A stretch of 13,676 nt of DNA, from NCBI GenBank assembly GCA_030152105.1, contig JASLIH010000628.1, positions 1-13,676 of the forward strand, written 5' to 3'. Position numbers and translations under genes: made by a program. Positions 1 through 5,253 of this stretch are shown one piece after another. Under the pieces are notes generated by a model, which worked only from the letters and a program-made list of their open reading frames with translations, was not told the DNA's origin and did not search any database. This stretch comes from Actinomycetes bacterium (GTDB taxonomy: Bacteria; Actinomycetota; CALGFH01). The stretch's first letter is position 1. Each line of letters begins with the position of its first letter.

Positions 1-327
1 GCCCAGCTGTCGGGCGGCCAGCAGCAGCGGGTGGCGATCGCCCGCGCCCTGGCCATGGACCCCAAGCTGCTGCTGTTCGACGAGCCGACCTCGGCCCTGG
101 ACCCGGAGATGATCAACGAGGTCCTCGACGTCATGCGCGACCTGGCCGCCGCCGGCATGACCATGATCGTGATCAGCCACGAGATGGGCTTCGCCCGCTC
201 CGCGGCCAACCGGGTCGTGTTCATGGACGGCGGGCGCATCCTCGAGGCGGCCCCACCCGAGGAGTTCTTCGCCAGCCCGCGGACCGAGCGGGCCCAGGAC
301 TTCCTGTCCAAGATCATCACTCACTGA
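1..327 (+). CDS. gluA: Polar amino acid (probably glutamate) ABC transporter ATPase, 3' part
   Basis: This is the C-terminal 108 residues of a cytoplasmic ABC ATPase that powers amino acid uptake; the start lies left of the window. Visible are the ABC signature LSGGQQQR (residues 3-10 of the fragment), the Walker B/D-loop stretch [12 protein letters not shown] (23-34) with catalytic Glu28, and the H-loop ISHEMGFAR with His60. This ISHEMGFAR form is typical of the GlnQ/GluA/HisP family. Walker A is outside the window. The gene is followed after 35 nt by the binding protein and then by two permeases, so it is the first visible gene of the transporter operon. The gluA name rests on the gluABCD-like gene order and on the binding protein; glnQ would be the generic alternative. 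Confidence 0.93.
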   Translation, partial: AQLSGGQQQRVAIARALAMDPKLLLFDEPTSALDPEMINEVLDVMRDLAAAGMTMIVISHEMGFARSAANRVVFMDGGRILEAAPPEEFFASPRTERAQDFLSKIITH

Positions 328-328
328 C

Positions 329-346
329 GGGCGGCCCGAACCGCCC
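329..346 (+). promoter_or_regulatory. Small intercistronic hairpin between gluA and gluB
   Basis: GGGCGG (329-334) and CCGCCC (341-346) form a perfect 6-bp stem with a 6-nt loop just after the gluA stop and before the gluB ribosome binding site (AAGGAGGG, 351-358). No T-run follows, so it is not a standard intrinsic terminator. Hairpins at this position in transporter operons can stabilise 3'-end-trimmed mRNA and let the binding protein be made in excess; that role is inferred here. Confidence 0.35.
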
Positions 347-362
347 AGGCAAGGAGGGAACC

Positions 363-1244
363 ATGCGGAGACGACGCATCGCCGGGCTGGTAGGAGCCGC
401 CCTGGCCCTGATGCTGGCCCTGGCCGCCTGCGGCAGCGACGACAACGGCGGCGACAGCGGCGGCCAGGTCAACCAGGGGGCCAGCTTCCCCGAGGGCACC
501 ACCATGGCCAGGCTCAAGGATGCCGGCACGGTCAAGGTCGGGACCAAGTTCGACCAGCCGCTGTTCGGCCTCAAGAACCTGGAGGGCAAGCCGGAGGGCT
601 TCGACGTCGAGATCGCCAAGCTGATCGCCGGCGAGATGGGCATCGCCCCCGACAAGATCGAGTTCATCGAGGCCGTCTCGGCCAACCGGGAGCCGTTCAT
701 CCAGCAGGACAAGGTCGACTTCGTGGTCGCCACCTACACCATCAACGACAAGCGCAAGCAGGTGGTCGACTTCGCCGGGCCCTACTACGAGGCTGGCCAG
801 GACATCATGGTCGCCAAGGGCAACCCGGAGGGCATCGCCGGGCCGGACGACCTCGCCGGCAAGAAGGTCTGCTCGGTCACCGGCTCCACCCCGGCCGAGA
901 ACATCCGGACCAACTACCCCGAGGCCGAGCTGACCGAGTTCGACGTCTACTCCAAGTGCGCCGAGGCCCTCAAGAACGGCCAGGTCCAGGCCGTGACCAC
1001 TGACAACGTCATCCTGCTGGGGCTCATCAGCCAGGACGAGGAGGCCTTCGAGCTGGTCGGCAAGCCGTTCACCAAGGAGCCGTACGGCATCGGGCTCAAG
1101 AAGGGCGACACCGAGTTCCGCACCTTCATCAACGACACCCTGGAGAAGATCCAGAAGGACGGGCGCTGGAAGGCCGCCTGGGACGCCACCGCCGGCAAGG
1201 TGGCCACCGAGGCTCCGACCCCGCCGGCGGTCGACCGCTACTGA
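363..1244 (+). CDS. gluB: Glutamate-type ABC transporter substrate-binding lipoprotein
   Basis: This is a 293-residue extracytoplasmic solute-binding protein of family 3 (SBP_bac_3), expected to be lipid-anchored on the outer face of the membrane and to hand its ligand to the two permeases. It has a lipoprotein signal: MRRRR, a hydrophobic stretch, then the lipobox LAAC with lipidated Cys23, followed by a Ser/Asp/Gly-rich linker. The mature domain has features of corynebacterial GluB: VGTKFDQP near residue 60, Arg109 in SANREP (expected to bind the ligand carboxylate), CSVTGSTPA with Cys170, Cys199 in the YSKC segment (a likely disulfide partner) and TTDN with Asp214 (expected to contact the amino group). 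The start is fixed by a strong AAGGAGGG site 4 nt upstream and by the signal peptide. Glutamate is the likeliest ligand; glutamine or aspartate are possible. Confidence 0.93.
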   Translation: MRRRRIAGLVGAALALMLALAACGSDDNGGDSGGQVNQGASFPEGTTMARLKDAGTVKVGTKFDQPLFGLKNLEGKPEGFDVEIAKLIAGEMGIAPDKIEFIEAVSANREPFIQQDKVDFVVATYTINDKRKQVVDFAGPYYEAGQDIMVAKGNPEGIAGPDDLAGKKVCSVTGSTPAENIRTNYPEAELTEFDVYSKCAEALKNGQVQAVTTDNVILLGLISQDEEAFELVGKPFTKEPYGIGLKKGDTEFRTFINDTLEKIQKDGRWKAAWDATAGKVATEAPTPPAVDRY

Positions 1245-1269
1245 GCCGGGCCGGCCGGAGGGCCGGGAC

Positions 1270-1917
1270 ATGGACGCCGTCCTCGACAACCTCGACACCT
1301 TCCGTCAGGGCTTCGTCGCCACCCTGGCCCTGACGGTGGTGTCGACGGTGCTCGCGCTGTCGCTGGGCACGCTGCTGGCGGCCATGCGGGTGTCCCCCGT
1401 CACGACCCTCCGGGCCGCCGGCGCCACCTACGTCGAGGTGGTCCGCAACACCCCGCTCACGGTGGTGTTCTTCTTCGCCGTGTTCGTCCTGCCCCAGGTC
1501 GACATCCGCCTGTCGTTCTTCACCTTCGCGGTGATCGCCGTGAGCGTGTACCACGCCGCCTTCTTCTGCGAGGCGGTCCGGTCGGGCATCAACTCCGTCG
1601 GGGTCGGCCAGGCCGAGGCGGCCCGCTCCATCGGCCTCACCTTCACCCAGTCGCTGCGGCTCATCGTCCTCCCCCAGGCCTTCCGGACGGTGATCCCGCC
1701 GCTGATCAACGTGGTCATCGCCCTGACCAAGAACACCTCGATCGCCGCCGCCTTCGGGGTGGTCGAGCTGACCGCCGTGACCACCCGGCTGGCCAACGCC
1801 AACAGCGACGCCGTGCTCGCCATCTTCCTCGGCGGCGCCGCCTGCTACCTGGCCCTGACCCTGCCCTCGGGCTGGCTGGCCGGGCGGCTGGAGCGCCGGC
1901 TGGCGGTGGCCCGATGA
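1270..1917 (+). CDS. gluC: Glutamate-type ABC transporter permease, first subunit
   Basis: This is a 215-residue inner-membrane permease of the His/Glu/Gln/Arg/opine family, with several hydrophobic segments and little polar sequence at the N-terminus. The cytoplasmic coupling loop (EAA motif) reads EAARSIGLTFTQSLRLIVLPQA from Glu116 onward and docks onto the ATPase. RNTP near residue 59 and LTKNTS near the C-terminal third are also typical of the family. The ATG is 25 nt after the gluB stop and is preceded by GGAGG (1257-1261). The gene pairs with the permease at 1976 to make a heterodimeric channel. Its TGA stop (1915-1917) overlaps an ATG that opens the 21-codon mini-ORF described separately. 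Confidence 0.92.
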   Translation: MDAVLDNLDTFRQGFVATLALTVVSTVLALSLGTLLAAMRVSPVTTLRAAGATYVEVVRNTPLTVVFFFAVFVLPQVDIRLSFFTFAVIAVSVYHAAFFCEAVRSGINSVGVGQAEAARSIGLTFTQSLRLIVLPQAFRTVIPPLINVVIALTKNTSIAAAFGVVELTAVTTRLANANSDAVLAIFLGGAACYLALTLPSGWLAGRLERRLAVAR

Positions 1918-1979
1918 GGCCGCCGCTACGCAGGGCGGGCGCACCCGGCACGTCGGCCGGCACGGCGGGGCGCCAGTGA
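1914..1979 (+). CDS. 21-codon mini-ORF bridging the two permease genes (possible coupling leader)
   Basis: An ATG at 1914 overlaps the gluC stop as ATGA. The frame runs 21 codons (starting MRPPLRRAGA, ending AGRQ) to a TGA at 1977-1979, which overlaps the GTG start of gluD as GTGA. The peptide is Arg/Gly/Ala-rich with no recognisable domain and is probably not functional itself. Its exact fit between a 4-nt overlap at each end suggests that ribosomes finishing gluC could reinitiate, cross the spacer and reinitiate at gluD. Chance is a real alternative in DNA this GC-rich, where stop codons are scarce. Confidence 0.35.
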   Translation: MRPPLRRAGAPGTSAGTAGRQ

Positions 1980-2821
1980 GCGAGGCCGTCCTCTACGACG
2001 CCGCCGGGCCCCGGGGGCGGCGCCGCATCCTGATCGGCAGCATCGCCGGGGGGCTGCTGGTGGTCCTGGTCGTGGGTGCGGCCGTGGCCCGGCTGGCCTC
2101 CAAGGGCGCCTTGGAGGCCGAGCGCTGGCGGGTCCTCACCCAGAGCGACCTGCAGCGGCTGCTCGGCCGCGGCCTGGTCGCGACCCTGCGGGCGGCGCTG
2201 GTGGCCATGGTCCTGGCCATGGCCGTTGGCGGGCTGCTGGCGGTGGCCCGGCTGTCGCGGCGGCGCTGGCTGTCGCTGCCCGCCGGGGCCTGGGTGGAGC
2301 TGTTCCGCGGGCTGCCGCTGCTGCTGCTGATCCTGTTCATCTTCCTCGGGCTGCCGGCGGCGGGGGTCACCGTCTCGACCTTCTGGGCCCTGGTCGCCGG
2401 GCTCACCCTCTACAACAGCGCCGTCATCGGCGAGATCTTCCGGGCCGGCATCCTGTCCCTTCCCAAGGGGCAGACCGAGGCCGCCTACTCGATCGGCCTG
2501 CGGCGGGGCCAGACCCTGCGCCTGATCCTGATCCCCCAGGCCGTCCGGCGCATGCTCCCCGCCCTCATCAGCCAGCTGGTCACGCTGCTCAAGGACACCT
2601 CGCTGGGGTTCGTGATCGCCTACGCCGAGCTGCTGCGGACCGGCCGCAACGCGGTCGAGTTCCTTGGCGGCCCCTACTCGATCCCCGTCTACACGGCCAT
2701 CGCGGTCATCTACATCGCCGTCAACGCGTCGCTGTCGTTCCTGGCCCGCTGGCTCGACCGCCGGACCCAGCGCCGCTACGGCCGCACCGTGCAGCCGAGC
2801 GTGGCCGACGAGGCCGCCTGA
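1976..2821 (+). CDS. gluD: Glutamate-type ABC transporter permease, second subunit
   Basis: This is a 281-residue permease, longer than GluC because of an N-terminal extension. It begins MSEAVLYDAAGPRGRRR, a cytoplasmic lead-in resembling that of actinobacterial GluD proteins, followed by a transmembrane helix (about 18-38), a periplasmic stretch and the core permease domain. The EAA loop begins near Glu168 (EAAYSIGLRRGQTLRLILIPQA). LFRGLPLLLLILF (109-121) and LLKDTSLGF are also family landmarks. The start is GTG at 1976, with only a weak GGCGGGG upstream; the N-terminal similarity supports it over any internal start. Translation may be coupled through the preceding mini-ORF. It ends 4 nt before the convergent stop of the Fe-S protein gene, leaving no room for a terminator between them. 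Confidence 0.92.
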   Translation: MSEAVLYDAAGPRGRRRILIGSIAGGLLVVLVVGAAVARLASKGALEAERWRVLTQSDLQRLLGRGLVATLRAALVAMVLAMAVGGLLAVARLSRRRWLSLPAGAWVELFRGLPLLLLILFIFLGLPAAGVTVSTFWALVAGLTLYNSAVIGEIFRAGILSLPKGQTEAAYSIGLRRGQTLRLILIPQAVRRMLPALISQLVTLLKDTSLGFVIAYAELLRTGRNAVEFLGGPYSIPVYTAIAVIYIAVNASLSFLARWLDRRTQRRYGRTVQPSVADEAA

Positions 2822-2825
2822 GCCG

Positions 2826-3746
2826 CTAGGGACCGGGCTCGTCGGCCAGCTCGAGCAGCGCAAAGCTCATTGGCGGCTCGGGCAGGGTGCTGTGGCAGGT
2901 GAGCAGCCGGGGGTCGGCCGTCCGGGTGGCGCGCACCAGCAGCCGCAGGATGGCGCCGCTCCGGCGGCGGAACCGGACCGCGTGCACGTCCCCCGCCAGC
3001 CGGTCGCGGCCGGCCAGCTCCAGGTCGCCGACGCCGGTCAGGCCGGTCTGGGAGCGGGCGAACCACTCGGCCGCCTGCATGGCCGGCGGGTCGACACAGC
3101 AGCCCCGGTAGTGGTCGAGGTCGATGGTGCCCTTGCGGTGCAGGGCGACCACCCGCTCGGCGTCGGCCGGCCCGACCCGGCCGAAGTAGTGGCCGCCGGG
3201 CAGGCAGACCAGGTTGCCGGCGAACCGGTCGCCGCCCACATGGGAGCTCTCCCAGACCAGCTCCCCGTGGCTGGCCTGCAGGGCCAGGGCCAGCGGCCGC
3301 CCGTAGGTGGCGCAGCAGCGGTCGTGGCGGCCGTTGGTGCAGACCAGGTAGACGGGCTCGGTGACCTCCTCGCCGAAGCCGGGCCGCTCGCCGGCCACCA
3401 CCCTGGCCATGTCCAGCTCCAGCAGCTCGGCCGGGTCCTCGAGGCGGCGCCGCTCCAGCCAGCGGCCGGCCCGGCTGGTGTGGGCGACAAAGCAGGTGTG
3501 GGGTTGGGGGTCCCCCGGGCCCGCCCGGCCGGGCCGGCGGATCAGCAGCAGCCGAAGGTGGGCGGCGGCGGCCGCCCGGTCGAGGGCACGGGCCAGGCCG
3601 GGGTCGAGGCGGCTCTCGGCCACGGCGTCACGGCCCCACGGCCCCGGCTGCTCCAGCAGCACCCAGCCCCGGACCCGGGAGGCGGTGCCGTACAGCGGCT
3701 CCCCCAGCGCCCGCGACAGGGTCGCGCAGGGGAGCTCCTCAGCCAA
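2826..3746 (-). CDS. Sucrase/ferredoxin-like protein (thioredoxin-fold Fe-S protein)
   Basis: This is a 306-residue soluble protein of the sucrase/ferredoxin-like family (Suc_Fer-like). Despite the name, the family is best understood as [2Fe-2S] thioredoxin-like proteins such as yeast Apd1. Key segments are GWVLLEQPGPWG (27-38), VCTNGRHDRCCATYGRP (135-151, with Cys136, Cys144, Cys145) and WESSHVGGDRFAGN (165-178, with His169), followed by CLPGGHYFG (Cys181, His186). Apd1 uses two Cys and two His; here the second His position of HxxxH is Asp173, a form I recall as common in bacterial members. It starts with TTG, 8 nt inside the end of the cupin gene (TTGGCTGA overlap), with no clear ribosome binding site, so it is probably translationally coupled. 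A role as electron donor to the neighbouring oxygenase is inferred from context only. Confidence 0.85.
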   Translation of the reverse strand: MAEELPCATLSRALGEPLYGTASRVRGWVLLEQPGPWGRDAVAESRLDPGLARALDRAAAAAHLRLLLIRRPGRAGPGDPQPHTCFVAHTSRAGRWLERRRLEDPAELLELDMARVVAGERPGFGEEVTEPVYLVCTNGRHDRCCATYGRPLALALQASHGELVWESSHVGGDRFAGNLVCLPGGHYFGRVGPADAERVVALHRKGTIDLDHYRGCCVDPPAMQAAEWFARSQTGLTGVGDLELAGRDRLAGDVHAVRFRRRSGAILRLLVRATRTADPRLLTCHSTLPEPPMSFALLELADEPGP

Positions 3747-4962
3747 CGGGGGTCGGCTGCAGCAGGCCCTCGCGGACCAGCCGCCGGGCCAGCACCAGTC
3801 GGCTCGGCCCGTCCAGGTGCCCGGCCAGGTCGGCCGGGGTGCAGCGGTCGTCGGCCAGGAGCTGGCGCACGGCCGGCTCGAGGGCGGCCGGCATGGTCAG
3901 CGTGCGGTCGCCCAGCAGGAGCTGCAGCCGCACGCCGGTCACCCGCAGCTGCCAGGTGGCCCCGGGCCGGCGCCGCAGGACGGTGTGGTCGTCCAGCTCC
4001 TCCAGCGTGAGCAGGGCCCGCAGCTGGCCCTCCAGCGGCGGCGGCCGGTTGGCCCAGAATCTGCCGGCGGCCCGGTCGGCCACCTTGGCCAGGTCGACCT
4101 TGTCGAGGAAGCGGCGCAGCTCCTCCACCCGGTCGGCCAGGCTGGCCTGGAGGCCGGCCGGGTCGTCGGCGAACCCGACGGGCAGGCTCTCGCGGAACCA
4201 GGCCTCCTCGGTGGCCAGCTCGACCACCTCGCGCAGCAGGTCGTTCCAGTTGCGGGTGAGCATGCCGACGGTCAGGTGCAGCGAGGCCGTCTCGGCGGTG
4301 CGGGCCGCGTGCCGGAACCCGCGGGGCACGTACAGGCAGTCGCCGGGGGCGAGCTCGGCGGCGAGGAGCGGCGCCTCGGTGGGCGACTCGGCCCCCGGGG
4401 GCAGCTGCTTCTGGTGGGCCAGGGGGAACGGCACGGCCGCGTCCCAGACCTGCCACAGCTTGCGGCCGTGGACCTGGAGGACGAACACGTCGTGGGTGTC
4501 GTGGTGGACGCCGAGGCCGCGCGAGGACGGCGGGGTCAGGTAGGCGTTGACCTGGACCGGGTGGGTGAGGAACAGCTCCAGCTGGCGGGAGAAGGCGGTC
4601 AGCGGCGGCCAGTAGCGCTGCAGGCTCTGGAGCACGATGGTGGCGCCGCCGGCGAACTGGTCGAAGACCTTGCCCGGGTCGGCCAGGTCGGCCAGCGGCA
4701 CCGAGCCCATCCGGCCCGACCTGGTGTAGGCCGACGGGGGCAGCGGCTTGCCGTCGGAGACCATCCGGAAGGCCGGGGTCCGGGGCGAGGTGGTGGACAG
4801 GAACCGGTCGACGTCGTCCAGCGACAGGAGGTCGTCGAAGCCATCGGGCCCGGCCCCGCGCCGCAGCAGCGGGGCTTTGGCCCAGTGGTCGCGGACGAAC
4901 GCCGCCGGGTCGCCGGCGCAGCGCTCGATCGCGGGGTTGCTACTGGTCGACGCTGTCGCCAT
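3739..4962 (-). CDS. JmjC/cupin domain oxygenase, ribosomal-oxygenase-like
   Basis: This is a 407-residue protein of the Cupin_4/JmjC group, which includes bacterial RoxA (YcfD, an arginyl hydroxylase of ribosomal protein L16) and human MINA53/NO66. These are Fe(II)/2-oxoglutarate hydroxylases of protein side chains. The double-stranded beta-helix core carries the metal triad: His153 and Asp155 in GLGVHHDTHDVFVLQ, and His218 in LYVPRGFRHAA. The rest is an N-terminal helical lead-in (FVRDHWAKAPLLRR) and a C-terminal winged-helix-like region, as in the family. The ATG at 4962 is chosen because the conserved lead-in begins a few residues later; further upstream the frame only reads the neighbouring gene's repeat out of frame (TAPT-type low complexity). 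This start lies inside the acidic peptide gene (23-nt overlap), and no ribosome binding site precedes it. The substrate is unknown: a ribosomal protein or the neighbouring Asp-rich peptide. Confidence 0.88.
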   Translation of the reverse strand: MATASTSSNPAIERCAGDPAAFVRDHWAKAPLLRRGAGPDGFDDLLSLDDVDRFLSTTSPRTPAFRMVSDGKPLPPSAYTRSGRMGSVPLADLADPGKVFDQFAGGATIVLQSLQRYWPPLTAFSRQLELFLTHPVQVNAYLTPPSSRGLGVHHDTHDVFVLQVHGRKLWQVWDAAVPFPLAHQKQLPPGAESPTEAPLLAAELAPGDCLYVPRGFRHAARTAETASLHLTVGMLTRNWNDLLREVVELATEEAWFRESLPVGFADDPAGLQASLADRVEELRRFLDKVDLAKVADRAAGRFWANRPPPLEGQLRALLTLEELDDHTVLRRRPGATWQLRVTGVRLQLLLGDRTLTMPAALEPAVRQLLADDRCTPADLAGHLDGPSRLVLARRLVREGLLQPTPVG

Positions 4963-5182
4963 CGGTGCCGTCGGCGCCGTCGCCGTCGCTGCCGTCGCTG
5001 TCGCTGCCGTCGGCGTCGCCGCCGCTGTCGCCGTCGGTCCCGTCGGTGCCGTCACCGTCGGTGCCGTCGGCGTCCTGGGGGTCGGCCACGGTGGCCGTCG
5101 GCGCCGAGGCGGCGCCCTTGGCGTCCTCACGCCAGGTGGTGACGATGTCCTCGTCCTCGACGCGCGTGGTGCCGTCGGTCAT
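4940..5182 (-). CDS. Small acidic Asp/Gly/Thr/Ser repeat protein, possible modification substrate
   Basis: This 80-residue protein has no family I can name with confidence. The N-terminal half (about 1-36: MTDGTTRVEDEDIVTTWRED, then an Ala/Thr-rich linker) is non-repetitive. Residues 37-80 are a low-complexity tail in which 17 of 44 residues are Asp, 13 Gly and 9 Thr or Ser, in units such as DGTDGDG and DGSDS, with no Lys or Arg. There is no signal peptide and no Cys. The reading is supported by a strong AGGAGG (5189-5194) 6 nt before the ATG, by a candidate -10 upstream, and by the cupin gene starting inside its last codons. The leader-plus-repeat layout resembles RiPP precursors, and the DxDG pattern resembles calcium-binding loops; both are inference. 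It could also be a disordered acidic protein of unrelated function. Confidence 0.72.
   Translation of the reverse strand: MTDGTTRVEDEDIVTTWREDAKGAASAPTATVADPQDADGTDGDGTDGTDGDSGGDADGSDSDGSDGDGADGTDGDSVDQ
4943..5074 (-). repeat. Degenerate GAC-GGC codon repeat in the acidic peptide gene
   Basis: Read on the minus strand this stretch is built from short GAC GGC, GAC GGC ACC and GAC AGC/TCC units that encode the Asp/Gly/Thr/Ser tail. Units are 6-9 nt and imperfect, so replication slippage could change the tail length between strains. The repeat is coding and in phase with codons; it is not a CRISPR or transposon repeat. Confidence 0.75.
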
Positions 5183-5218
5183 GGGCCGCCTCCTCGGGGC
5201 TCAGCTGCTGGGAGGGCT

Positions 5219-5224
5219 ACGCTA
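5219..5224 (-). promoter_or_regulatory. Candidate -10 box for the acidic peptide-cupin-ferredoxin operon
   Basis: On the minus strand TAGCGT fits the actinobacterial TANNNT -10 pattern and lies 36 nt before the acidic-peptide ATG, leaving space for a short leader containing AGGAGG. TTGGCA (5239-5244) could be a -35, but the 14-nt spacing is short, so the match is weak. If real, the three downstream genes can be transcribed separately from the ligase gene. Confidence 0.35.
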
Positions 5225-5253
5225 GCACCACCGGGCCATGCCAAACAGCGGAG

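Noticed and set aside
329..346. Intrinsic terminator after gluA
   Set aside because: The hairpin has no T-run and sits inside a transporter operon, so termination there is unlikely.
4943..5074. CRISPR-like or mobile-element repeat array
   Set aside because: Units are 6-9 nt, imperfect, without spacers, in codon phase and inside a coding sequence.
4963..5130. N-terminal extension of the cupin up to an ATG at 5130
   Set aside because: It reads the acidic-peptide repeat one frame off, giving TAPT/TATA low complexity that no cupin enzyme needs. No ribosome site was seen at 5130.
3361..5142. Plus-strand open frame of nearly 600 codons opposite the Fe-S, cupin and acidic-peptide genes
   Set aside because: The protein is low complexity with an Arg/Cys-rich end created by the antisense of the GAC-GGC repeat. 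The minus-strand genes show catalytic motifs and ordered overlaps.
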